Source: Rhodococcus sp. Leaf278
Lineage (GTDB): Bacteria; Actinomycetota; Actinomycetes; Mycobacteriales; Mycobacteriaceae
Direction: 5' to 3'
Assembly: GCF_001426085.1 (NCBI RefSeq)
Contig: NZ_LMRR01000003.1
Coordinates: forward strand, 62,001 to 126,000
DNA length: 64,000 bases
The stretch's first letter is position 1; each line of letters begins with the position of its first letter. This document shows positions 40,891 through 50,114 of this stretch, in pieces. The position numbers and the translations under genes were made by a program. The notes under the pieces are model-generated. The model was not told where the DNA came from and ran no database searches. It was given only the letters and a program-made list of their open reading frames with translations.

Positions 40891-41724
40891 TCACTCGAAC
40901 GCCGCACCTACGGCCGTCCGAACCAATGCCGATACTGCCGGCGATCGGACTCCGGCCGGCCATGCGATGACCGTCGTGATCATCGGCGCATCAACAACAG
41001 GCACGGCCACATGCTCGGGCCACTGCCACGCGCGACTCGACGCCGGGATCACCAGCAGCGCCTGACCCAGCGCGACCAGTTGGGCAATCTGCGATTGAGC
41101 CCGCACCTCAGGTCCCGGCCCCTTCGGATAGGTGCCGTCGAGCTGCGGCCACCGGGCCATCGGCAGATCCGGGACGTCACGGATATCGTCCATGATCAGT
41201 TCGTCTTTCGAGGCCAAGGGGTGATCGCGCGGAACGATCGCGACCTGCCCCTCGGCGAAAAGGTCCTCGGAGTCGAACCCGACGAGGTCATCGACGGGGC
41301 GATGCATCAACGCCACGTCGGCATCACCGCGGCGAAGATATGCGGCCTGCTCACCGACTTCACACAACATGACATCCAGGTCAGCGGGGTACGCTTCGAG
41401 AACGCGGCGTAGGAGCTCATGGGACGCACCGGCTTTGGTTACCAGCTTGACTCTGGCACCGGCGGCTCGTGCTCGCTGCGCTGCCGCTGCGACGGCGTCG
41501 AGCGCCGTCGCAGCGTCCCTCAGAAGCACCGCACCGGCAGCAGTGAGGGCGACTCCGCGACGATTCCGATCCAGGAGGGCGACGCCGAGTCGGCGCTCCA
41601 TCCTGCTGATCGCTCGCGAGAGTGGTGGCTGGGCGATCCCCAAGCGTTGCGCTGCGCGCCCGAAGTGCAGCTCCTCGGCAACGGCGATGAAGTACCGGAG
41701 TTCGCGTGTTTCGAGATCGTCCAC
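40891..41724 (-). CDS. LysR family transcriptional regulator
   Basis: The 277-aa protein starts at GTG 41724 (DDLETRELRYFIAVAEELHF). The LysR helix-turn-helix is GRAAQRLGIAQPPLSRAISR with the linker helix MERRLGVALLDRNRRGVALT. The effector domain is of the periplasmic-binding type (LDVMLCEVGEQAAYLRRGDA and VAIVPRDHPLASKDEL). Upstream extensions of the frame are antisense to the SDR gene. It is divergent from the SDR and probably regulates it through the palindrome at 41740. Confidence 0.92.
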   Translation of the reverse strand: MDDLETRELRYFIAVAEELHFGRAAQRLGIAQPPLSRAISRMERRLGVALLDRNRRGVALTAAGAVLLRDAATALDAVAAAAQRARAAGARVKLVTKAGASHELLRRVLEAYPADLDVMLCEVGEQAAYLRRGDADVALMHRPVDDLVGFDSEDLFAEGQVAIVPRDHPLASKDELIMDDIRDVPDLPMARWPQLDGTYPKGPGPEVRAQSQIAQLVALGQALLVIPASSRAWQWPEHVAVPVVDAPMITTVIAWPAGVRSPAVSALVRTAVGAAFE

Positions 41725-41739
41725 TACGTCAGCGTAGCT

Positions 41740-41760
41740 GTGATACCCGTCGAGTATCAC
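41740..41760. promoter_or_regulatory. LysR-type binding palindrome
   Basis: GTGATAC (41740-41746) and GTATCAC (41754-41760) form an exact inverted repeat with a 7-base spacer, containing ATAC-n7-GTAT. It has the T-n11-A form of LysR boxes and sits in the 81-bp divergent gap of the LysR and SDR genes, 16 bp from the LysR start. Confidence 0.75.
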
Positions 41761-41805
41761 TGGTTGGTCGATCGGTATTGGACGCACCTGCGCTCGACGC
41801 CGACC

Positions 41806-42507
41806 ATGGACCGCATGACGACGAAGACCGCGCTGATCACCGGTGCCAACAAAGGGATCGGCTTTGCTATCGCACACGGACTCGGACTGCAGGGAATCAG
41901 AGTAGGAATCGGGGCGCGCAACGATGCACGACGTCAGGAGGCGGTCGACAAGCTTCGTGCTGCGGGCATCGATGCGTTCGGAGTCCCGCTTGATGTCACC
42001 TCCGACGACAGCGTTGCCGCCGCCGCCTGCTCGATCCACGACCTGGACATACTGGTGAACAACGCGGGCATCTCCGGCGGCGACCAACAGAATCCGACGA
42101 CGCTGGATATCGACGTATTGCGGACTACATTGGATACCAACGTATTCGGGGTCATCAGAGTGACGAACGCATTGCTTCCGACCCTTCTCCGGTCTGCCTC
42201 GCCACGCATTGTCAATGTCTCGAGCAACATGGGCTCGCTCGCGCTACAGACCGGCCCGATAATGGCGGCATACGCTCCATCCAAGACCATGGTGAATGCG
42301 ATGACCGTGCAGTACGCACGACAGCTCGCGGACACTGCGGTAATCGTGAACGCATGCTGCCCGGGTTACGTGGCAACGGATTTCACCGCATTCGCATCCA
42401 CACGCACACCGGAGGAGGGTGCGCAGATCGCACTGAAGCTCGCCACCCTGCCCGACGACGGCCCGCGGGGCGGATTCTTCGACGACGCCGGATCGGTGGC
42501 CTGGTGA
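41806..42507 (+). CDS. SDR family oxidoreductase
   Basis: The protein is about 233 aa with TGANKGIGFAIAHGLG (cofactor motif), NNAGISGG, the catalytic Ser of VNVSSNMG and YAPSK (YxxxK). It resembles carbonyl-reductase-like SDRs that lack the usual C-terminal extension. The start is ATG 41806 or 41815. It probably reduces a carbonyl compound with NADPH. It is under the divergent LysR gene. It marks the last ordinary chromosomal gene before the island; the 264 bp that follow hold only an AT-rich promoter-like stretch near 42690 (TTATTGACACAG). Confidence 0.9.
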   Translation: MDRMTTKTALITGANKGIGFAIAHGLGLQGIRVGIGARNDARRQEAVDKLRAAGIDAFGVPLDVTSDDSVAAAACSIHDLDILVNNAGISGGDQQNPTTLDIDVLRTTLDTNVFGVIRVTNALLPTLLRSASPRIVNVSSNMGSLALQTGPIMAAYAPSKTMVNAMTVQYARQLADTAVIVNACCPGYVATDFTAFASTRTPEEGAQIALKLATLPDDGPRGGFFDDAGSVAW

Positions 42508-42771
42508 GACTCTCGGTGCCGAGCTGACCACCGCCGGTGTCGAGGGGAAACGGAGTAGACCGCCCTCTCCTACTCCCCTCTCGCTCGTCTGCGATCCTCC
42601 GGGGTGAAGGCCGATGCCAAACACGCATCGTTACCGCCGTTCGCTTCCGATGCTCGGTCCACTTGAAAATATTGCCATCAAAAATAAGTTCTTATTGACA
42701 CAGTAGGGTTCTTGCAGCTACGGTTTGCTCCTATCAGCGTCAGACAACATGCTAATCACCCAGGAGGACTA

Positions 42772-44043
42772 GTGACCACGTCTATATCGGTCGACCCGCT
42801 GCGCTTGTCCAAGCCGCAGGACTCAAGCACATACCTCGCCATCCGCACGCAGCAAGGCGGACGCGACGTGTACAGCGTGCGTGTACCGCTGCTGGATTTG
42901 CCTACGATTCTCCCAGTGCCGGACCCGACTAACGTTGACAAGGACAACCGTAAGGTTGACCGACTACACGCCAAGCAATTCGGGCAGTATCTCGATGCCA
43001 AGAAGGACTGGGTTGCTCCGGCTCTGCTTGCCCGCGACACTGGAGGCTGCGTTTTCGAAAAGGTCGATGAATACGGAGCAGTTGGCTATCTCTCCGTCCC
43101 GTGGGCGATTGGTGGGATTTCAACACTCAAAACCATCGATGGACAGCACCGAGTCTTAGGTGTATCGATCGAGAAACAACGGATCACAGACGCCGTCGCC
43201 ACCAATGATCGCGAGATGGCGCGAAAAGTTAGCCCAGAGAAGGCCGCGAAGCTGGCCGAGGAACGTAAGTCCCTGGTCGACCAAATGGAGCGACTCAAGA
43301 ACGAGTATGTGGGTCTAGACATCTACGTTGAGGCCGATCCGATCAAGGGTCAGCAGATGTTCGTTGACGTCGCTGACAACGCTAAAGGCATTAGCAGCGC
43401 CGTTCGCGCCCGATTCGATAGTTATAAGGTCGCCAACCGCACCTTGTCTGATGTGATAGACCACCCGCTCCTTAAGGGTCGAGTGGACGCAGAGCAGGAC
43501 CGGATGACGCTCAAGAATCGCAACTTGATGGGGGCAAAACACGTCGCAGACATCACCCGGGCGGTAATCGCCGGTGCTGGCGGTCGAATAAGCAAGAAGG
43601 CAGAGCAGAGCCTTACTGACGGCGAGGTGATCGAGCAAGTCAAGGACTTTCTCGACGTAATATCCACCGCCTTTGTTGGACTAGCCGCGGTAACTGAGGA
43701 CGATCCAGAGGCCGACCTCAAGGCCGACGAACTCTCGATGTCCCAGAAGTTGCGGCGCGGCTCACTGCTCGGATCCGTGGGCATGCTGAGGGTACTGGCT
43801 GGCGTGTTCCGTGAGCTACGCGAGGGTGATAACCCGGTAGAACTGGACGACATCACCGAGTTCTTCAAGCGGCTCGACCGCCACATGCCCGCTCCGGTTG
43901 AGGAGACGAGCATCTGGCGTACTACCGATGCGAACAGTGACTTCGAGCCAAACGCTAGCGCACCGATCATGAGGACACAGAACATTGTTCACCTGGTGGG
44001 CGTTATTACTGCTTGGTACAAGAAGCCACCGGCCTCTCTGTAA
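42772..44043 (+). CDS. DGQHR domain protein (DndB-like)
   Basis: The 423-aa protein starts at GTG 42772 after a strong AGGAGG. Its signature TIDGQHRVLG lies at about residues 121-130, as in DndB and other DGQHR proteins linked to DNA phosphorothioation control or restriction. VPDPTNVDKDNRKVDRLHAK and ADPIKGQQMFVDVADNAKGI are also family-like. No dndCDE, dptFGH or related gene lies next to it, so it is an orphan. Its codon use is less GC-biased than the genes to its left, suggesting acquisition. A good hairpin follows the stop. Confidence 0.88.
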   Translation: MTTSISVDPLRLSKPQDSSTYLAIRTQQGGRDVYSVRVPLLDLPTILPVPDPTNVDKDNRKVDRLHAKQFGQYLDAKKDWVAPALLARDTGGCVFEKVDEYGAVGYLSVPWAIGGISTLKTIDGQHRVLGVSIEKQRITDAVATNDREMARKVSPEKAAKLAEERKSLVDQMERLKNEYVGLDIYVEADPIKGQQMFVDVADNAKGISSAVRARFDSYKVANRTLSDVIDHPLLKGRVDAEQDRMTLKNRNLMGAKHVADITRAVIAGAGGRISKKAEQSLTDGEVIEQVKDFLDVISTAFVGLAAVTEDDPEADLKADELSMSQKLRRGSLLGSVGMLRVLAGVFRELREGDNPVELDDITEFFKRLDRHMPAPVEETSIWRTTDANSDFEPNASAPIMRTQNIVHLVGVITAWYKKPPASL

Positions 44044-44054
44044 ATCCTGCCGCG

Positions 44055-44085
44055 AAAGGGTGCCGCCAAAACTGGGGCACCCTTT
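44055..44085 (+). terminator. Intrinsic-type hairpin after the DGQHR gene
   Basis: AAAGGGTGCC (44055-44064) pairs exactly with GGCACCCTTT (44076-44085) across an 11-base loop, 11 bp after the stop codon. A second 8-bp stem, CACTGAGA/TCTCAGTG, lies at 44193-44216 before the transposase fragment. Confidence 0.8.
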
Positions 44086-44275
44086 CCCGAGTTGGACAAT
44101 CGCTCTTGAGCCTGGAATTTCGACTACCCACATACGGATCATGGGAGCCGAACGCGGCGAAAGGGCAACCGCAATGGAGGTATTGGTAGGCACACTGAGA
44201 TGGGAAATTCTCAGTGAACGGCGTATTCAACAGCACCACCGCCCACCGGCTGACGTGTGAAGGTTCAACACATCT

Positions 44276-44555
44276 TTGACGGAACGTCATCGGCACATAT
44301 CTGACGCTTCACCAGCTTTGCTGATCGTTGGGCGTGCTTCCCCTCAGCCTCTCGAATCCGATGCCAACATTGCCAAACGACTCACTGTCCAGGTCCGCTT
44401 CGAAGCAATTACCGAGGTCGACGACGGCTCACCGGTCAGCGACGTCGCCGAACGATTCGGCGTGTCCAGACAGACCGTCACAGCGTGGCGCAAACGATAC
44501 GAAAACTCCGGTCTCGACGGACTCATCGACTCGTCGACTCGTCGAGACGACCGCA
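44276..44555 (+). pseudogene. Truncated IS481-type transposase (N-terminal fragment)
   Basis: The frame reads ASPQPLESDANIAKRLTVQV then RFEAITEVDDGSPVSDVAER and FGVSRQTVTAWRKRYENSGL DGL, which is the N-terminal helix-turn-helix of IS481-like transposases. It ends where the IS21 end begins at 44556; the integrase catalytic domain is missing. The true start was probably near 44329. It was cut by insertion of the IS21 element or by a later deletion. Confidence 0.75.
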
Positions 44556-44629
44556 TGTGAGCCCGAACCGTATGTCAACGGCCAAGTTGAAATCCCGCCT
44601 AGTGCCCAGGTGAAAGTCCCCACCCCGTA

Positions 44630-45438
44630 TTGATGTTCCCGGCGGTCCTTTCGGTGTTGTGCGTCTTTCATGCGGTAGGACTCGCCGTCGGTGACGACGA
44701 TGATGGCGTGGTGAAGCAATCGGTCAGGGATCGAGGCGGCGATGGTGTGCTCGGGCAGGAACCGCCCCCCTTGCTCGAACGGCCAGTGCGATCCGATCGA
44801 CAACGAGCAGCGTTCCTAGGCACCGGCGACGAGACGGAACAGCAACTGGGTGCCGGTGTCGTCGAGTGGGGCGAAGCCCATTTCGTCGATGATGATCAGG
44901 TCGACCCGCAGCAGTGATTCGATGATCTTGCCGACGGTATTGTCGGCCAATCCGCGATACAGGGTTTCGACGAGATCGGCGGCAGTGAAGTAGCGGACCT
45001 TGTGTCCAGCGTGGACTGCGGCGACACCGAGTCCGATCAAGGTATGCGACTTGCCTGTCCCGGCAGGTCGATCATCGCCAGGTTCGACTGTGCCCGAACC
45101 CATTCCAGGCTGGAGAGGTAGTCGAACACGTTCGGCTGGATCGACGATGCGGCGACGTCGAAGGACTCCAACGTTTTCGTCACCGGGAACGCGGCAGCTT
45201 TGAGCCGGTTGACGATGTTGGAGGCATCACGTGCGGCGAGTTCGGACTCGATGAGAGTCCGCAGCACTTCTTCCGGGGTCCAGCGTTGCGTCTTCGCAGT
45301 GATCAACACCTCCGGTGCGGTCCGGCGGATCGCAGCCAGTTTCAGGCGCCGCAATCCAGCGTCGAGATCAGCAGCGAGCTCGGGAACATGCTGGGGCGTA
45401 GCAGTCTTCGGAGAGTGTGCAGTGGTGGTGTCGGTCAT
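44630..45438 (-). pseudogene. istB: istB of IS21 copy A, broken by frameshifts
   Basis: The N-terminal part (AADLDAGLRRLKLAAIRRTA onward to SSLEWVRAQSNLAMIDLPG) runs from 45438. The ATP-binding part DDRPAGTGKSHTLIGLGVAA and LIIIDEMGFAPLDDTGTQL continues in another frame to about 44816. A third frame near 44803-44660 carries the C-terminus (PEHTIAASIPDRLLHHAIIV and DGESYRMKDAQHRK). At least two frameshifts separate the parts, so no functional IstB ATPase is made. It overlaps istA by ATGA. Confidence 0.8.
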
Positions 45439-46604
45439 GACGGCACCTGCGTATCGGCGGCAGGGGTCCGGATGACGTAGGCATCGAGGGAGCGTGTCGG
45501 TGCGGTCGGCAGGTCCCGAATCAACGCGTCCCTGGCCGGCCTGGGCTGCGGCGCTCCGGCCCCGGCAGCGAGAATCGATCGGACGTCCGCGGCCCGGAAT
45601 CGACGGAACGCCACCGCCCGAGTCAACGCCGCCACCAACAGTTCGGTGCCATGTGCCGCACCGAGTGCCAGCAGGATCTCGAGCTCGGATCCGAGCCTGG
45701 TGTTGCCGATCGCGGCAGCACCGACGAGGAATGCTTCTGCTTCGGGTCCGAGTGCGCAGAACTGTTGCTCGACAGTTGTTCTCGGCCTAGGACCGCGATG
45801 GGGTGCGGGGCGGGCACCGCCGTAAAGCTCGTCGAGGACCGACGCGGTCCCCGGCTGGCCCAGGTCGTGTTCGGCGACCACCTCACCGGTGGCCGGCTCG
45901 ACAACCACCAACCGTCCCTCGGTCTGGACGAGGGTGACGGTCGCGCCGATCAACCGGACCGGCACGGAGTAGCGCGCGGACGCGAACCGCACGCAGGACA
46001 AGCGGTCGACTTTGCAGGTCACCGGCGGTAGACCGATCTCCAGTCGGAGCGATGGCAACGGCGACAACAACTCTCGCTCTTCGTCGAGTTTGTCGTTCGG
46101 GATCGCGCATATCTCCGAATACACCCTGGCGTTGACTTCCGTGCACCACACCCTGGCGGCGGCGTTGGCTGCGTGGACATCGACGGTGGTGCCGGCGATG
46201 GCTGATTCGGTGAGCAACGGGACAGCGAGATCGCGTTGGGCGTATCCGACGAGGTTCTCCACGACGCCTTTCGATTGTGGGTCGTTCGCGTGGCAGAAGT
46301 CCGGTGCGAACCCGTAATGAGCAGCGAACCGGACGTAGTCCGGGGCGGGGATGACGACGTTCGCGACGACCCCGCCTTTGAGGCATGCCATGCGGTCGGC
46401 GAGGACCTTGCGCGGGACACCACCGACAGCGGCAAGTGCTTCGGCGATCAATGCCATTGTGGTGGTTGCTTTCTCGTCCGTGGCGAATGCAGCAAAACGC
46501 CACCGCGAATACGCCATGACGGCGCAGAACAGGTGCAGTCCGCCGACAGTGGCCCAGTCGATGATCAGGCAGTCACCCGGCGTGGTTGGCACCTTCACCG
46601 TCAC
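45435..46604 (-). pseudogene. istA: istA of IS21 copy A, N-terminus deleted
   Basis: The 389-codon open frame carries the DDE core: DCLIIDWATVGGLHLFCAVM, RKVLADRMACLKGG and CHANDPQSKGVVENLVGY. The C-terminal Mu-type region DRLSCVRFASARYSVPVRL follows. The first roughly 120 residues, including the helix-turn-helix, are missing; at about 46604-46650 the sequence passes straight into the right terminal repeat. It is therefore an internally deleted transposase despite the long open frame. Confidence 0.8.
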
Positions 46605-46724
46605 CGCTCGGGCCAGAAGTTCCTGATCGACACGACGAACACGGGGTGGAGACTTTCAGTTGGCCACCAGTGGGGACCTCGACCTGGCCACCAGTGGGTA
46701 CTTTCTCCATGGCCACGGACAACA

Positions 46725-46931
46725 TCGGTCGTGATGACCACAAACCGCGGTGTCAAATCGTGGTGTGAAGTGCTCGGTGACAACACGGTCGCCGCAGCCA
46801 TACGCGACCGGCTCCTGCATCGCTCTGTCGTGCTCAACCTCGACGGCGATTCCTACCGACTACGGGACCACAACGCCAGATCAGAGAAGCTCCGCAAAGC
46901 CACCACCGGAACCCGCCAACCACTACAGTGA
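46725..46931 (+). pseudogene. istB: 3' fragment of istB from a second IS21 element
   Basis: The frame VMTTNRGVKSWCEVLGDNTV then LLHRSVVLNLDGDSYRLRDH is nearly the same as the C-terminus of the intact IstB at 50757-50956 and ends at the same stop. Its left end is the right terminus of IS21 copy A, so copy A jumped into this element. Its right terminal repeat is absent; three bases after the stop the sequence becomes the permease fragment. Confidence 0.8.
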
Positions 46932-47116
46932 AACTTCTCGCCGAGATGCTCTGGTCGTCCAGTGGCATCGGATACGAACTCCTGCGCAACGTCAGCCTGG
47001 TGCGCATGGAGCACACTACGGGCACAGTTGTGCCGATACTCGTGATGGCACTGCCACCCACCATCGCCCCGCAGTGGTTGGAAACTCGCATAACCTCGAA
47101 ATACGGTGGCCGGTAG
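46932..47116 (+). pseudogene. 3' fragment of an SsuC-like ABC permease gene
   Basis: LLAEMLWSSSGIGYELLRNV, SLVRMEHTTGTVVPILVMAL and WLETRITSKYGGR match the last 60 residues of the permease encoded at 40030-40851, with the stop at the same place and further similarity past it (GATCGGCGCA). The DNA differs at many positions, so it is a diverged homologue rather than a recent copy. It is joined directly to the istB fragment. Confidence 0.8.
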
Positions 47117-47394
47117 ATTCCGCGATCGGCGCAGGTTCATCAGCCACTTTGTAGTCAAGCCAGGCGGAGGTCGACGACAATACCGCGTTTCGAGCAATAG
47201 GTCTTTTACACGTCCTCGTCCTGTGACCCGCCGTGGGCAGCCGCGACCTAGGCCAAGTAGCGGTCAACACCCTGCCAGGAATATCTGTAATTTCTACTTA
47301 CCTGCAACAAGCGAACCAGTCGAAAAAGCTTTCGGCGATGACCGGAAGCTTCCTCAACCACACCGCTGAAACGCGATGGTACGAAAGCACCCGA
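47117..47394. other. Gene-free stretch after the permease fragment
   Basis: No convincing gene, tRNA or repeat is seen. The first 30 bases continue the similarity to DNA downstream of the permease gene at 40852. The remainder is unexplained island sequence. Confidence 0.5.
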
Positions 47395-48309
47395 CTATAT
47401 CGCCGCAGGTTGCGGAGCAGCCTCGGGTTTCAACCATTCGCTATCGGGACGAGCAACAAGCCTGGCATTGGTATAGGCCATGTCGAGTGTGAGCACAGTG
47501 TGTCCGCGATATGCCCGGTCTCCAACGGCCGAAACGACTAAGGCCAAATCCGCGGCCCCGTCGCCGGTCAGGTCAAGTGGCATCAGAAACTGCGCGCCAG
47601 AATCTCCGAGCTTTGGATACCACTGCGGGATTACTAACTTGTGGTTTCGGCGCACGCGACGCAGGGTGAGATTAACTGCGGCGTCTAGCGCCTGCCTAGC
47701 CCGCAGCGTCTGAGTAGCCATCTCCGCCGGAAATCGCTCGATATTATCGCCAATGATGTGGTCATACGCGAGTTTTAGTTCACGTCGCCAGTCGTACACT
47801 AACTCGGAGGCTCAGGTCACGTACTCTGCCATCTGCGGTGGCTCAGGGAAATTCTTGAGCAGGTCTCTGTCCGACTCGGCCACCCATCGCAAGAAGTACC
47901 AACCTTGAGCACCATCGTGTCGATTGCGCTGGAAAAGCCCGAAGATTTCTTCGGCATGCGGAGTCAGCAATCCCGTGTTTGTTGCCGCGAACTCACCGTC
48001 AGGCGTCACGACAATTTTATCCTCCATTACGAGACGCTTGTGCGTGTACCGGAGAAAGCTATCGAGGATAGGTAGCGACCGCTCCGCATTTGCGGCCCCG
48101 GTCCAGTTCTCGGTCTCCGCTAGCTCCGCTAAAGAAGTCAATACATCCGCCCAGGCCCGGGGGCCCAACTCGGAGCGGTCGATCTGAGCCGGACCCCTAT
48201 ACGGGAAGAAGGCGAATGACCGCAGAGAATCCGCATGGCCTTCGCTAACAGGCCCAATGCCGACCGTCCTCCTCTGCGCGACCTGCGTGGGCGTCGGAAT
48301 GCTGTCCAT
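47395..48309 (-). pseudogene. DUF3825-domain protein interrupted by an in-frame TGA
   Basis: Two collinear pieces in one frame are separated by a single TGA at 47814-47812. The N-part (LRSFAFFPYRGPAQIDRSEL, LDSFLRYTHKRLVMEDKIVV, ESDRDLLKNFPEPPQMAEYVT) and the C-part (ASELVYDWRRELKLAYDHII, PLDLTGDGAADLALVVSAVG, AYRGHTVLTLDMAYTNARLV ARP) together match a DUF3825 domain of about 300 residues. The stop replaces the residue before ASELVYDW. No frameshift is needed, so this is a nonsense mutation or, less likely, readthrough. The family has no settled function and is often linked to OST-HTH domains. Confidence 0.75.
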
Positions 48310-48399
48310 ACCACGATCCTATCTGTACTCCGGCACCCCTAGCGCAGGAATCGATTTCAGCTTGTTAATTCGTCCTAGCAAGCCACTTGAGGTGGCACA

Positions 48400-48589
48400 G
48401 TGAAACGTACCCCGAAATTCGGGTTAACTCGCCCAGGCCGTAAACCAAACGCTAACCAGGGCGCAGCGAGACAGGCAACACCGCGCTCGGCCCGACGCGC
48501 GGCCTCTACGCGCGGCGAAGCAGCCTCACGAAGATCAGACACTAGTCCGGACCTTCGCAAGGTCAGCCATGGATGGTGTCAGCAAGCAA
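48400..48589 (+). pseudogene. Short basic ORF cut by IS21 copy B
   Basis: From ATG 48400 a 63-codon frame (KRTPKFGLTRPGRKPNANQG, rich in Arg/Ala) runs into the IS21 end at 48590. It could be the start of the gene whose TIR domain remains on the other side of the element, but the two frames are not in register and no target duplication is visible. It is weakly supported. Confidence 0.3.
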
Positions 48590-48726
48590 TGACGGCGCTC
48601 ATCGAAATTCCCCACTGACGCTCACTGAAATTCCCCACCCGTGTGGCACCGCCAACGAGGGCGGGTCTCCCCGGATGCTGATGGTCTCTGACCACTCACC
48701 AGCTACCCGAAGGAGACCCGCTCCTC

Positions 48727-50114
48727 ATGCTTACACGGGAGGAAGACGTGGAAATACACGCCCTGCATCAACGAGGCTGAAAGATCGCCGACATCGCACG
48801 GCACACCGGCCGCGACCGCAAGACCATCAGGTCCTACCTCAACGGAACCACCACACCCGGAGTGCGTAAACGCTCCATCCCGGACCCCTTCGAGGTGTTC
48901 CTGGCCTACGTCATCGCGCGCCTGTCCGAGGACCCGCACCTGTGGGTCCGCACCCTGTGCGACGAGCTCGAAGACCTCGGATATTCGATGTCGTATCAAA
49001 CGCTGCACCGCAAGATCCGCGAGTTGAAACTCCGTCCGATCTGCCAAGCGTGCCTGACCGCGATCGAAAGACCGAACGCAGTCATCGATCACCCGCCCGG
49101 TGAAGAGACCCAATGGGATTGGGTCGATCTACCGAACCCACCCGACTCCTGGGGATGGGGCTCGATGGCACATCTGTTCGTCGGAACTTGGCGTGCTCGG
49201 GCAAATGGCGCGGGGTCCTCGCCCCCAACTTGACCCAACCGCATGTCGTCGACGGCCTCGACCGCATCTGCCGAGGCCTCGGCGGAGTCAGCCGCGTGTG
49301 GCGGTTCGATCGGATGGCGACAGTCTGCCACCCCGACTCCGGCCGCATCACGGCCAGCTTCGCCGGCGTCGCGAAATATTACGGTGTCTCCGTCGCGATC
49401 TGCCCGCCCCGCCGTGGCAACCGCAAAGGCGCGGTGGAGAAGTCCAATCACACTGCAGCGCAGCGGTGGTGGCGGACCCTCGCCGATGATCTGACCGTCG
49501 AACAAGCCCAAGCAAGCCTCGACCGGTTCTGCAGTCTGCGCGGCGACACCCGACTCTGTCCGACGAAAGACGGGAAGGCGTCGGTGGCGACGATCGCCAC
49601 CACCGAGGGGTTGCATCCGATGCCGGCGGCTGCGTATCCGGCGATCTTGAGCACCGACCGGGTCGCCTCGCGCCAAGCGTTGGTGTCCTATCGCGGTAAC
49701 CGGTATTCGGTTCCACCCGAACTCGCCAGTGCCGCAGTGACAGTGACGCACGTTCTGGGCGCCGATGTCATCGATATCGTCACCTCCTCCGGGATCACCG
49801 TCGCCCGGCACCGGTTGGCTGCGGATGGGACCGGGGCGATGGTCCGCGACCACGGACACATCTACGCGCTCGAGCAAGTAGCGATGGCGGGCGCGAACAC
49901 CGGCCGTCCGCACCGCCGTAAAGAACGGATCCCACCCGGACCCGACGCTCTCGCTGCCGCCGAGAAACTTCGAGCGTCGGCCGAATCGGCACTGTCCTCC
50001 AGAGATGGTCAACGCGAAAGCGGCAGTCATGCAAACGAATCCGCTGATACCGGCGCGGTCGTCTACGACCTGTCGGTCTACGAACGGGCCTCCCGCGGAA
50101 GGAACACCCTCTGA
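48727..50114 (+). pseudogene. istA: istA transposase of IS21 copy B, nonsense plus frameshift
   Basis: The reading starts LTREEDVEIHALHQRG, hits TGA at 48778-48780 (Trp expected), then continues KIADIARHTGRDRKTIRSYL. A DDE start follows in TQWDWVDLPNPPDSWGWGSM. A frameshift near 49185-49195 moves it to the frame LACSGKWRGVLAPNLTQPHV, GVSVAICPPRRGNRKGAVEK and RQALVSYRGNRYSVPPELAS, ending at 50114. The gene would need both lesions repaired to encode IstA. Its 3' end overlaps istB. Confidence 0.88.

Larger units (their letters stand above)
44556..46724 (-). mobile_element. Degenerate IS21-family element (copy A)
   Basis: The ends are imperfect inverted repeats. The left end contains GGCCAAGTTGAAATCCCG and GTGAAAGTCCCCACCCCGTA. 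The right end, read inward on the other strand, contains GGTGGCCAGGTCGAGGTCCC and CTGAAAGTCTCCACCCCGTG. It carries leftward istA (N-terminus deleted) and frameshifted istB. It interrupts an IS481-type gene on the left and abuts an istB fragment of another IS21 on the right. It is probably immobile. Confidence 0.75.
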
